DNA from: Bacteroidota bacterium
Lineage (GTDB): Bacteria; Bacteroidota; Ignavibacteria; UBA10030
Direction: 5' to 3'
Assembly: GCA_025454835.1 (NCBI GenBank)
Contig: JALONQ010000005.1
Coordinates: 1-64,000, forward strand
DNA: 64,000 nucleotides
Shown: positions 53,385-62,059 of the stretch, one piece after another
How the letters are laid out: each line of letters opens with the position of its first letter
Numbering within the stretch: the first letter of the stretch is position 1
Translations under genes and position numbers: made by a program
Notes under the pieces: generated by a model
What the model was told of the DNA's origin: nothing
Databases searched by the model: none
Seen by the model: the letters and a program-made list of their open reading frames with translations, nothing else

Positions 53385-53738
53385 TCACATCTTCTCCTCA
53401 GATTTCTTGATGATCGCGGAGAGAATCTTGAGGAGTTGAGTGGCTTCATCTGTCAGTCGGTCGCGTTCCTTGGCGTGGGCCTCATGAACCTCGAGTAGTC
53501 CGAGCCAATGGCGAGATTCTTTCGCTTCTTTGCGTGAGATCCTCACGTGGAGGAGAAAGTCCTTTTGGCTCACGGCCTCATTCGCTTCGATGTAGTTCGC
53601 CCCGACCGAACCGGCCGCCCGGACCAACTGCCGAATGATCTCGATCATCGCGGGGGTCGGAATCACGTGTTTGGTGAGTGAGATGACGTCACGCGCGAAT
53701 GTTTGCATCCGTTGTTCCAGCGCTTGATAGCGATTCAT
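53385..53738 (-). CDS. Four-helix-bundle protein (23S rRNA IVP/S23 family), copy 1
   Basis: 117 residues from ATG at 53738 with a reasonable AAGGGA site; a longer frame from 53969 adds only repeat-derived residues (SKQMADPKWPDSKQT). The fold is four amphipathic helices with the family-typical RQLVRAAGSVGANYIEANEA and DFLLHVRISRKEAKESRHWL. The family is found in 23S rRNA intervening sequences, and Avd of diversity-generating retroelements is a relative; no retroelement is near. It is enclosed by inverted TTTGGAGTCTG arms (53279 and 53776). Function unknown. Confidence 0.9.
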   Translation of the reverse strand: MNRYQALEQRMQTFARDVISLTKHVIPTPAMIEIIRQLVRAAGSVGANYIEANEAVSQKDFLLHVRISRKEAKESRHWLGLLEVHEAHAKERDRLTDEATQLLKILSAIIKKSEEKM

Positions 53739-53775
53739 AACGTCCCTTGCTGTGCGACGATGATAGGTTGTCCGC

Positions 53776-53944
53776 ATTCTATCTGGCATTTGGCTCTTTG
53801 GCATCTGCCGTCTGTCTGGAATCTGACCATTTGGAGTCTGTCGTCTGTTTGGAGTCTGCCATCTGGCATCTGTCGTCTGTTTGGAGTCTGGCCATTTGGG
53901 ATCTGCCATCTGTTTGGAGTCTGCCATCTGGCATCTGGAGTCTG
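53776..53944. repeat. TTTGGAGTCTG array, right of the first four-helix-bundle gene
   Basis: About ten words of the types CATCTGCCGTCTGTCTGG, ATTTGGAGTCTGTCGTCTG and GTTTGGAGTCTGCCATCTGG. It is inverted relative to 53279-53324. It lies upstream of the four-helix-bundle gene and ends at a terminator-like hairpin (53944). Confidence 0.92.
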
Positions 53945-53981
53945 AACAAAGAACCCCAGAGACTCTCATCCCCGGGGTTCC
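53944..53981 (-). terminator. Intrinsic terminator for the PUR-domain gene
   Basis: GAACCCC (53951-53957) and GGGGTTC (53974-53980) pair perfectly around a 16-nt loop. On the minus strand the hairpin is followed by TTTGTTC. It ends transcription 20 bp past the PUR gene stop. Confidence 0.75.
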
Positions 53982-54001
53982 CAGTGCAGAGCCTGCCAGG
54001 C

Positions 54002-54223
54002 TCAGGCCTTGATGTGCTCCACCGCCTCCTTGAGGGCTTCCACGAACTCATCGGCCGCGCTCGAGAAGAGCTGGACCGACTTCTTCGCGTACTTCTTCGG
54101 GTCCTCCTTCGACGGCGACGAGGCCGTGATGTTCACGTACTTGTTCTGGTTCTTCGCTTCTTTGACGTCGAGGAAGTACACCGTCTTCCCCGCTTTGACC
54201 ATTTTGGTGAATAGAGCGTCCAT
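54002..54223 (-). CDS. PUR-alpha-like DNA/RNA-binding protein
   Basis: 73 residues, one PUR (DUF3276-type) domain: KTVYFLDVKEAKNQNKYVNI and QLFSSAADEFVEALKEAVEH. Bacterial single-PUR proteins occur in Bacteroidetes and spirochaetes and bind single-stranded nucleic acid as homodimers. Start ATG at 54223 preceded by GGAGA at a good distance. It stands alone between the four-helix-bundle gene and the groEL region, with its own terminator. Confidence 0.88.
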   Translation of the reverse strand: MDALFTKMVKAGKTVYFLDVKEAKNQNKYVNITASSPSKEDPKKYAKKSVQLFSSAADEFVEALKEAVEHIKA

Positions 54224-54944
54224 GGCTGATCTCCTGTGAGAACAGAGTGAGTGAATAGAAAATGGAGAATAGAAAATCGGGGGAGAACAACTGGGGGCAG
54301 GGGGAAGAGCGAGTGTGATGTCGTGAGCAGCAAGTGATCAGTAGGTAGACGAAGCGGAGGCTTGGATGTGCCCATGCTTCAGTCTCGATACTGACGACTG
54401 ACTACTCTCTACTCCATCAACACGGATCTCTGTTCGGAAACCTGAAATCTGCCGGCATGATCCCCCTCATGATGCGCAACGACGCCGTTCCGCGCCGTCG
54501 GCGGGGGAAATCTACAGGCGAGCGAGGAGATTGTCAAGTGACCTTCGAGAAAAACGTGATACAGAGTTCCACAGAGTTCTCACAGAGATCCACAGAGGAT
54601 CGATGAAGAGAATTGGCGATAGACTGACGACACAGCGAGAGAGCCTCGGACGCGTGTGGATCACACTCGATCACGATGCGATAGATCGAAACCACCGTGA
54701 CCTCTGTGTGGAGAACATCGCCACCTCCACCCCTCCTCCAACCTATCACCTACCCACGTTCTTCAAGGAACCACCTCTCACGTGTTCTTCAATGACAAAG
54801 CCCCCCAAGGTTTCCCCTGGAGGGCTCTGTTTTTCTCGTTTGCCGCTTTGGCCGTTTGCATCCCCCGAGCGAGTCGCGAGCTCAGTCGAGCGACGAGTCG
54901 AGGGGTTTGGCGTTTGGCGGTTTGGAGTTTGGTACGTTTGCCTC
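54224..54944. repeat. 721-bp repeat-rich gap downstream of groEL
   Basis: No gene. Word arrays include GAATAGAAAATGGAGAATAG near 54253, ACTGACGACTGACTACTCTC near 54390, and GTTCCACAGAGTTCTCACAG with GATCCACAGAGGATC (54562-54602). The last is mirrored by CCTCTGTGTGGAGAAC at about 54701-54716, making another inverted pair 140-160 bp long. Next come CTCCAACCTATCACCTACCC, a terminator at 54799, and TTTGGCGTTTGGCGGTTTGG (54906-54940) of the TTTGGAGTCTG family. Confidence 0.85.
54799..54826. terminator. Strong hairpin downstream of groEL
   Basis: On the minus strand AGCCCTCCAGG pairs with CCTTGGGGGGCT over eleven bases (with wobble) around a short GGAAA-type loop, followed by TTTG. On the plus strand the hairpin is followed by CTGTTTTTCTCG. 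Either direction could terminate. It lies about 120 bp past the groEL stop. Confidence 0.8.
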
Positions 54945-56597
<1,653 letters not shown>

Positions 56598-56888
56598 TTA
56601 CTTGGGCATGATGGCGAAGATGTCGCTTTCGCGCATGATCAACAGCTCCTCGCCGTCGACCATCACTTCTGTCCCCGAATACTTACCGTAGAGGACCTTG
56701 TCACCCACCTTCACCTCGGGGGTGATCGTCTTTCCGTCGTCGCTGATGCGACCCGGACCAACGGCGATGACCTCGCCCCACACCGGCTTCTCTTTGGCGG
56801 TGTCGGGGACATAGATCCCACCCTTGGTCTTCTCTTCGGCCTGCGATGGCTTCACCACCACACGGTCAGCCAAAGGCTTCATCTTCAT
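56598..56888 (-). CDS. groS: Co-chaperonin GroES
   Basis: 96 residues: [20 protein letters not shown] and [16 protein letters not shown] match the family. It caps GroEL. It is first in the groES-groEL operon and has a sigma70-like promoter overlapping a CIRCE operator directly upstream, so repression by HrcA is expected (no hrcA gene in the window). Confidence 0.98.
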   Translation of the reverse strand: MKMKPLADRVVVKPSQAEEKTKGGIYVPDTAKEKPVWGEVIAVGPGRISDDGKTITPEVKVGDKVLYGKYSGTEVMVDGEELLIMRESDIFAIMPK

Positions 56889-56945
56889 GGCACTTCTCCT
56901 TGTAGTTGAACTGTAACTGGTTAAAAGGTAGGCAGTTAACGCCTA

Positions 56946-56972
56946 TTAGCACTCACAATGTCTGAGTGCTAA
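56946..56972 (-). promoter_or_regulatory. CIRCE operator (HrcA site) of groESL
   Basis: TTAGCACTC (56946-56954), nine spacer bases, then GAGTGCTAA (56964-56972): both arms match the CIRCE consensus exactly. It lies 57 bp upstream of the groES start and overlaps the -10 element. HrcA binds CIRCE and represses chaperonin genes until heat or protein stress. Confidence 0.97.
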
Positions 56973-56999
56973 TGTAGCGCTCAGAGGTGTCAAAGTCAA
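56971..56999 (-). promoter_or_regulatory. Sigma70-like promoter of groESL
   Basis: On the minus strand TTGACT (56999-56994), 17-bp spacer, TACATT (56976-56971). Close to the bacterial -35/-10 consensus, unlike the TTTG/TANNTTTG promoters of classical Bacteroidetes. The CIRCE operator begins at the -10. Confidence 0.75.
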
Positions 57000-57055
57000 G
57001 CCCCAGCGGCTTGGAAAGACAAAGGGAGGACCAATGGCCCTCCCTTGAGAGAGAA

Positions 57056-57625
57056 TCAGCTCTTTGGACGGATCCTTTGACGGTGCAACCAGAGCCGGTC
57101 CAAGACGACCAAAGCACCCAAACTGACCAAGATCAGCGCCAGTTTGTCAGCATCTGAAGCCGCTGGTTTCGGGGACCCTTCGGCTGGAGGTGACGGCACG
57201 GCTGACTTGAGCATCTCCCCCATCCAAGCATAACCTCTGGAGATTCCCTGCCTCCACTCCTCGACCAATCGGTCGGCTTGGCCTCGTCCTTCCGTCGAGG
57301 TGAACGCGATCGGTTGAGACAGAACGAGCCAGAAGACGCCAAGAACGGCCATCAGGGCAAACACATTACCCATGTTGTTCAACACCCACGCGGTCGCGGC
57401 GTTCTGGCGCTTGGGCAGGAGGCTCGACATCACGTTGCGGGTGAACCGGTCGGGGACCTCCGGGATCGGGGCCCGGCGCACGGTGCGAACGAGCGCCCGC
57501 TGGAACTCCATCTCTTTTCGACACGCTGGACAGACCGCCAGATGGCTTGTGACCCCCGCCTGCGTGGCATAGTCGGCCGTACCGTCGACCGTCTGCAGGA
57601 TCTGGGCTGGAGTGAGGTGATTCAT
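57056..57625 (-). CDS. Membrane anti-sigma factor with zinc-finger domain
   Basis: 189 residues. N-terminal anti-sigma zinc-finger (zf-HC2/ZAS) with H-x3-C-x2-C in HLAVCPAC (about residues 28-35), one membrane helix at about 86-104, a periplasmic segment and a second hydrophobic stretch near the C-terminus (LALILVSLGALVVLDRLWL). It should hold the adjacent ECF sigma factor inactive until an envelope signal. The start overlaps the sigma stop by 4 bp, so the two are co-translated. Confidence 0.88.
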   Translation of the reverse strand: MNHLTPAQILQTVDGTADYATQAGVTSHLAVCPACRKEMEFQRALVRTVRRAPIPEVPDRFTRNVMSSLLPKRQNAATAWVLNNMGNVFALMAVLGVFWLVLSQPIAFTSTEGRGQADRLVEEWRQGISRGYAWMGEMLKSAVPSPPAEGSPKPAASDADKLALILVSLGALVVLDRLWLHRQRIRPKS

Positions 57626-58221
57626 GCCGCGTCTTCCTTGCTGAACGCTTTGGTTTCCAATGAAAGTCGTCGACCGACGGCCTCCCGCAACATCATCCGG
57701 GCGCGAAAGAGCCTGGCTTTCACGGTCCCGAGCGGGACCCCCGTCACGTCGACGATCTCATCGTACGAAAGTTCTTGCACCGCGAACAACGTGAACGTCG
57801 TGCCATAGGCCTCGGGCAGCCTCTCGACCTCCTCGAGCACCACGCGCTGAGCCTCGGCCGACTCGAGCTGGAGGTCGGGCGGAAGGTCCGATGTCGGCGG
57901 GTCGATCGGCAGCTCACCCTCATCCGGCGTCGGATTCAAGGAGACGGTCGAAAGCCCCTTTCGCTCCAGGGCCGACGAGCAGACATTGAACACGATCCGA
58001 TACAGCCAGGTGCTGAAGGCCGAACGTCCCTCGAACCGTGGAAGGGCCTGGAACGCCCGTACAAATGCATCCTGAAGGGCCTCCTCGGCATCGCGCCGGT
58101 CCCGAAGCATCCGGACGGCCAAGGCCATCGACTTCTCCTTGTGCCGGGCGACCAACTGCGCGAAGGCCTTGCGGTCTCCGGCTCGGATCCGTTGGATGAT
58201 ATCAAGGTCGGTTTCGTGCAT
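57622..58221 (-). CDS. ECF RNA polymerase sigma factor (RpoE-like)
   Basis: 199 residues. Region 2 (AGDRKAFAQLVARHKEKSMA ... DAEEALQDAFVRAFQ) and region 4 (LPEAYGTTFTLFAVQELSYD ... GVPLGTVKARLFRARMM) are complete; no extra domains. It redirects RNA polymerase to its own regulon, with the downstream membrane protein as anti-sigma factor. The C-terminus is usual for the family. Confidence 0.93.
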   Translation of the reverse strand: MHETDLDIIQRIRAGDRKAFAQLVARHKEKSMALAVRMLRDRRDAEEALQDAFVRAFQALPRFEGRSAFSTWLYRIVFNVCSSALERKGLSTVSLNPTPDEGELPIDPPTSDLPPDLQLESAEAQRVVLEEVERLPEAYGTTFTLFAVQELSYDEIVDVTGVPLGTVKARLFRARMMLREAVGRRLSLETKAFSKEDAA

Positions 58222-58390
58222 TCCGCGGATACCGCTTAGACCTTGCGCGCTCCATCAGGGTTTCCAACGGAGTCTGGGCCTGCGGCTGTGCCTTTTATGG
58301 ACCCTTCTCTCGATCCCGGAAACCTTGCCGCAGCACCTCCGGTCAAAGTGGTAGTAACGGCACCATCACCACCCATCCACCGGAGCCACC

Positions 58391-58729
58391 ATGGAACCTG
58401 CAGTCATCGTCCTGATCGTCTTCGGATCGTGCGGCGCGATCCTCTGGAAGTTCTTCGACAGCCGCCACAAGGAGCGAATGGCCATGATCGACAAGGGCGT
58501 CAGCGCCTCAGAGCTGAAGGGAAGCCTGGCGTTTCAGCCGAATGCTCTCAGCAGTCTGAAATGGGGCCTTCTCGCGTTCTTCGCCGGCCTTGGCGTTCTC
58601 TTCGCCAACTACCTCGACGAAGTGCTGGACTGGGGCGACGCTTCGTATCCCTCCATGGTCCTGATCTTCGGCGGCGTGTCGCTGATCGTGTTCTACGCCA
58701 TCGCGGCGAGGAAAGAGAAGAAATCCTGA
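58391..58729 (+). CDS. DUF6249-like membrane protein
   Basis: 112 residues from ATG at 58391. Short membrane segment at 5-20, a charged loop with KERMAMIDKGVS, then two more hydrophobic helices (LSSLKWGLLAFFAGLGVLFA and MVLIFGGVSLIVFYAIAA) and a lysine tail. Resembles DUF6249; function unknown. It is divergent from the sigma factor, so the two may share a regulatory region. Its stop codon lies at the edge of the repeat arm at 58727. Confidence 0.75.
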   Translation: MEPAVIVLIVFGSCGAILWKFFDSRHKERMAMIDKGVSASELKGSLAFQPNALSSLKWGLLAFFAGLGVLFANYLDEVLDWGDASYPSMVLIFGGVSLIVFYAIAARKEKKS

Positions 58730-58828
58730 GGTGTAAGGTGTGAGGTGGGAGGTGATGGGTAGGAACCAAGAGGAAACCATTCTCGGATCCCTTCCTTCAA
58801 CCTCTCACCTATCACCTCCCACCCCTCT
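58727..58828. repeat. Inverted pair of AGGTGTGAGGTGGGAGGTGA arrays (empty hairpin)
   Basis: Left arm 58727-58764: TGAGGTGTAAGGTGTGAGG and TGGGAGGTGATGGGTAGG. Right arm 58795-58828 is inverted: AACCTCTCACCTATCACC and TCCCACCCCTCTTGAG. About 30 bp lie between. The left arm starts at the stop codon of the DUF6249 gene; the right arm contains the last codons of the P1 peptidase. It therefore sits between convergent genes and may act as a bidirectional terminator. Confidence 0.88.
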
Positions 58829-59974
58829 TGAGTCCCCCCTCCCGTACTTTCTCAGAAGGTCCTTCACCCGCTCCTGTGGCAGGGCGTGCACCGTGTTGCC
58901 GTTGACGCCCGTCATCGTCCTCGCGGCCACGAGCGCGTTCACGATCGCTTCTTCCGTCGCCTGAACGGTCGCTTCGAACAGTCGGTTCATCCGCGGCCCG
59001 GCCAGCATGCGGACCGTCGCAACCGAGTCGGATGCCGCCTCGGGATTGGCCGTGGAGAAGGCGATGAAGATATCGCCGGACGAGTCCTCGCCCCGTCCTC
59101 CGACGATGCCCACGCCGAGACCGGCGCGCTTTGCCAGCCGCTTCAGCTGATGCGGCAGGAGCGGCGCATCCGTCGCCACCACCACGATGATCGACCCACC
59201 GCCGTCGTCCGGAGCTCCACGCGACGGCGTGAGGTCGGTGATCTCCTTGCCCACCGGCATTCCGGCAATGGCGAAGTTCTGTCGGCGGCCGAAGTTCGAC
59301 TGCACGAGCACCCCCACGGTGTATCCGCCCGAACGCGTATCAAGCGCGCGCGACGACGTTCCCGTGCCGGCCTTGAACCCGAACGAGATCATGCCGGTGC
59401 CTCCGCCGACATTCCCTTCGGCCACCGGACCGGTCTTCGCATCTTCGAGCGCGGCGAAGACGTGCTCACGCTTCACGTGGAAGCCGTTGATGTCGTTCAG
59501 GAAGCCGTCGTAGGTCTCCGCCACGACCGGCAGACTGAAATCGTAGCTATTCCCCCAACGCTCAGCGGCCTTCAACGACCAGGCGATGACCGCTTCATGC
59601 ACCGCTCCAACGCTGTGCGTGTTGGTGATCGCCACAGGTCCGGACAGCAAGCCCGACTCCTCGACCCAGGTCGTTCCTGTCATCTCTCCGTTGCCGTTGA
59701 GCGACCACCAGCCGGCGAAGCATGGCACCGCTGACTGCTTGCCGCGCGGCAGGACCACCGTGACGCCGGTACGGACCGGGCCCTTCCCAGTCTCCAACGT
59801 GCCCGATCCCTCGATGAGCGTGGTCATTCCGACCTCCACGCCGGCGACATCGGTGATCGCGTTGAGCTTCCCGGGCGCTCCGTCAAATGGAATGCCGAGG
59901 TCGCGGGCGCGGGGCTGGGCGAGTACCAAAGCGGAAATCGCGACGAGGCAGTAGAAGACGGAGAGAGGCTTCAT
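58805..59974 (-). CDS. P1-family (DmpA-like) aminopeptidase
   Basis: 389 residues from ATG at 59974 (MKPLSVFYCLVAISALVLAQ, signal peptide). P1/DmpA fold: NAITDVAGVEVGMTTLIEG, ITNTHSVGAVHEAVIAWSLK and the autocleavage-type nucleophile region GGGSIIVVVATDAPLLPHQL, where glycine-serine is the processing site and N-terminal serine the catalytic nucleophile. These enzymes release N-terminal D- or beta-aminoacyl residues. Probably exported. Its final residues (RGVGGDR) are encoded by the repeat arm at 58805-58828. Confidence 0.9.
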   Translation of the reverse strand: MKPLSVFYCLVAISALVLAQPRARDLGIPFDGAPGKLNAITDVAGVEVGMTTLIEGSGTLETGKGPVRTGVTVVLPRGKQSAVPCFAGWWSLNGNGEMTGTTWVEESGLLSGPVAITNTHSVGAVHEAVIAWSLKAAERWGNSYDFSLPVVAETYDGFLNDINGFHVKREHVFAALEDAKTGPVAEGNVGGGTGMISFGFKAGTGTSSRALDTRSGGYTVGVLVQSNFGRRQNFAIAGMPVGKEITDLTPSRGAPDDGGGSIIVVVATDAPLLPHQLKRLAKRAGLGVGIVGGRGEDSSGDIFIAFSTANPEAASDSVATVRMLAGPRMNRLFEATVQATEEAIVNALVAARTMTGVNGNTVHALPQERVKDLLRKYGRGDSRGVGGDR

Positions 59975-59975
59975 C

Positions 59976-60012
59976 GAAGGTGGCAGGTGAGGGGTGGAAG
60001 GTGATGGGAAGG
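59976..60012. repeat. AGGTGAAAGGTG-family arm, left of the second four-helix-bundle gene
   Basis: GAAGGTGGCAGGTGAGGGG, TGGAAGGTGATGGGAAGGG: words of the AGGTG family on the plus strand. The inverted form (CACCTCTAACCGTTCACC) is at 60476-60511. The two enclose the four-helix-bundle gene. Confidence 0.75.
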
Positions 60013-60014
60013 GA

Positions 60015-60401
60015 TCAGCGTCGTTTCCGAGGGTCGTAGCCACTGAGTGAACGCTCAAGGCCTTTCAGCATGAGGCGGCATTCCTCGTACCTGCCCAAGA
60101 GCGAATGCAGTTGGTCATCGCTCAGATATTTCTTTCTATGTGCCACCGTCAGATGATGGCGCGTCTCCTGGATCTCAGCGAGAGCACGATTGATGCCTTC
60201 GAGATAGATTGCGGTGTGTCGGTTGTTCCACCCTTCTGCCAGGTTAGCCGGGCCCGAGTTCGAAGACCTTCGAACTTGCGACCCAAGCTCATAGAGTTCA
60301 AACCTCGGAAAGGAAAGAGAGATCTCGTGTACCTCAAAGACCAGCGCAAGCAGCTTTTGATAGACAACGAGGTCCTCAAAGCTATGGATAGCCTGTTCCA
60401 T
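60015..60401 (-). CDS. Four-helix-bundle protein (23S rRNA IVP/S23 family), copy 2
   Basis: 128 residues from ATG at 60401, with GAGGGGG upstream. Helical, with the family core FELYELGSQVRRSSNSGPAN, the NLAEGWNNR motif, and HHLTVAHRKKYLSDDQLHSL. About 30% similar in layout to the copy at 53385 but clearly divergent. It is enclosed by inverted AGGTG arms (59976 and 60476). Function unknown. Confidence 0.9.
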   Translation of the reverse strand: MEQAIHSFEDLVVYQKLLALVFEVHEISLSFPRFELYELGSQVRRSSNSGPANLAEGWNNRHTAIYLEGINRALAEIQETRHHLTVAHRKKYLSDDQLHSLLGRYEECRLMLKGLERSLSGYDPRKRR

Positions 60402-60475
60402 GATACTTCCCCCTCAGGAAGTGATATGTCAACTACGGTACAGCTCGGCTCGTCCCAGCAGACCGATGAAACCTT

Positions 60476-60511
60476 CACCACACCTCTAACCGTTCACCTT
60501 ACACCTTTCTT
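60476..60511. repeat. AGGTGAAAGGTG-family arm, right of the second four-helix-bundle gene
   Basis: ACCACACCTCTAACCG and TTCACCTTACACCTTTCTT: the inverted form of the arm at 59976. It lies between the four-helix-bundle gene and the aminotransferase stop codon (60510) and touches that stop. Confidence 0.75.
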
Positions 60512-61997
60512 AAAGAATGAACCAACCCCGGACGTCCTCTCTGCCATTCACGCGACTCGCTTTGTGATGGAACTCATTCGTCCTCGTCGAATACTCATAA
60601 TCAGCCCCCCACGCCGCGTGGTTTCGCGCGATCTCCCGGAGCGCCTCGACCACCAGGTCCACTTCGGCGTCGGTCGTGGTCGGATGCAGCGACACGCGCA
60701 CCCACCCCGGCTTCGCCGACAGGTCGCCGTGATCGATCTTGTCCGTGATCTCCGCCGACGTGGCCGGGTCGACGTGGAGCAGGTAATGACCATAGGTGCC
60801 GGCGCAGGAACATCCGCCCCGCACTTGAATGCCGTAACGGTCGTTCAGCAGCTTCACGATCAGATTGTAATGCACGTTCTCGACGTAGAACGAGAAGATC
60901 GGCAGGCGCTCACGATGCGCCTCGGCCAGCACCACCAGCCCGGGGATCTGCGACAGTCCCAAGAACATCCGCTCGCACAGCTCCGCTTCGCGCGCCGCGA
61001 TCATCGCGATGCCCATCTCTTCCTTGAGCTTCACGGCGAGCGCCGACCGGATCGCCTGCAGAAAGCCCGGTGTGCCGCCGTCCTCGCGGATCTCGATCTC
61101 CGGCGCATAGCGGTGGCCGCCCCAGGGATTCGTCCACAACACCGTTCCGCCTCCCGGCTGGTCGGGCGTCTTCAGGTGATAGAGGCCCGAATCGAAGATG
61201 AGCACACCGGATGTCCCCGGCCCGCCGAGGAACTTGTGCGGAGAGAAGGTGATCGCGTCGAGCTTCTCGAGCGGGTCGGCGGGATGCATGTCGATGGCCA
61301 CATACGGCGCCGCCGCCGCAAAGTCCACGAACGCCCAACCGCCGTGCTGGTGCATGACCTTCGCGAGCGCATGGTGCGGCGTGCGAATGCCCGTAACGTT
61401 GGAACAGGCCGTGAACGACCCGATCTTCACCTTCCGGTGACGATGCGCGTCGAGTTGCATCTCGAGGTCGCCGACGTCGACAAGCCCCCGGCGATCGGGA
61501 CGGATCACGACGACGTCGCCGATCGTCTCCTCCCACGAGGTCTGGTTGGAATGATGCTCCATGTGCGTCACGAACACGACGGGACGTTCTTCCGGCGGCA
61601 CGTGCACGCGATCGCGCAGCTGTTCCGGCACCCGTAAGCCCAGGATGCGCTGGAGCTTGTTGACGGCCGACGTCATGCCGAACCCGACGTTCAGGAGCAC
61701 GTCGTTCGGCCCGGCGTGCACATGCTTCTTGATGATCTCTGCGGCGTAGTGGTACGCCTGCGTCATCGACGTGCCCGTGACGTTCGTCTCGGTATGCGTG
61801 TTGCCGACGAACGGACCGAAGGTCTCCTGGAGCTTTCGCTCGATCGGCGCATAGAGCCGGCCGCTGGCCGTCCAATCGACGTAGCGAATGGTCTGTTCGC
61901 CATACGGCGATTCGAACGTTTGATCGACGCCGATGATCTGGCGGCGGAAGCGATCGAAATGCGTCTCTAACGAAGCTTGTTGAGTTTGGGCCTGCAT
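60510..61997 (-). CDS. Class V PLP-dependent aminotransferase (SufS-like)
   Basis: 495 residues. Fold-type I with the PLP lysine in FSPHKFLGGPGTSGVLIF, the phosphate-binding GSFTACSNVTGIRTPHHA and a C-terminal cysteine in the conserved RGGCSCAGTYGH, as in cysteine-desulfurase-like enzymes. It may be a cysteine desulfurase-type enzyme or a related lyase; the extended length (about 90 longer than SufS) and N-terminal YVDWTASGRLYAPIERKLQE variant keep the substrate open. It stands alone between repeat arms and the third T9SS gene. Confidence 0.88.
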   Translation of the reverse strand: MQAQTQQASLETHFDRFRRQIIGVDQTFESPYGEQTIRYVDWTASGRLYAPIERKLQETFGPFVGNTHTETNVTGTSMTQAYHYAAEIIKKHVHAGPNDVLLNVGFGMTSAVNKLQRILGLRVPEQLRDRVHVPPEERPVVFVTHMEHHSNQTSWEETIGDVVVIRPDRRGLVDVGDLEMQLDAHRHRKVKIGSFTACSNVTGIRTPHHALAKVMHQHGGWAFVDFAAAAPYVAIDMHPADPLEKLDAITFSPHKFLGGPGTSGVLIFDSGLYHLKTPDQPGGGTVLWTNPWGGHRYAPEIEIREDGGTPGFLQAIRSALAVKLKEEMGIAMIAAREAELCERMFLGLSQIPGLVVLAEAHRERLPIFSFYVENVHYNLIVKLLNDRYGIQVRGGCSCAGTYGHYLLHVDPATSAEITDKIDHGDLSAKPGWVRVSLHPTTTDAEVDLVVEALREIARNHAAWGADYEYSTRTNEFHHKASRVNGREDVRGWFIL

Positions 61998-62059
61998 ACA
62001 GGGCTTTTAGCGGAGGAGATACAACAACATACCCTTCGGAGACGGCAATTCCAACGCGG

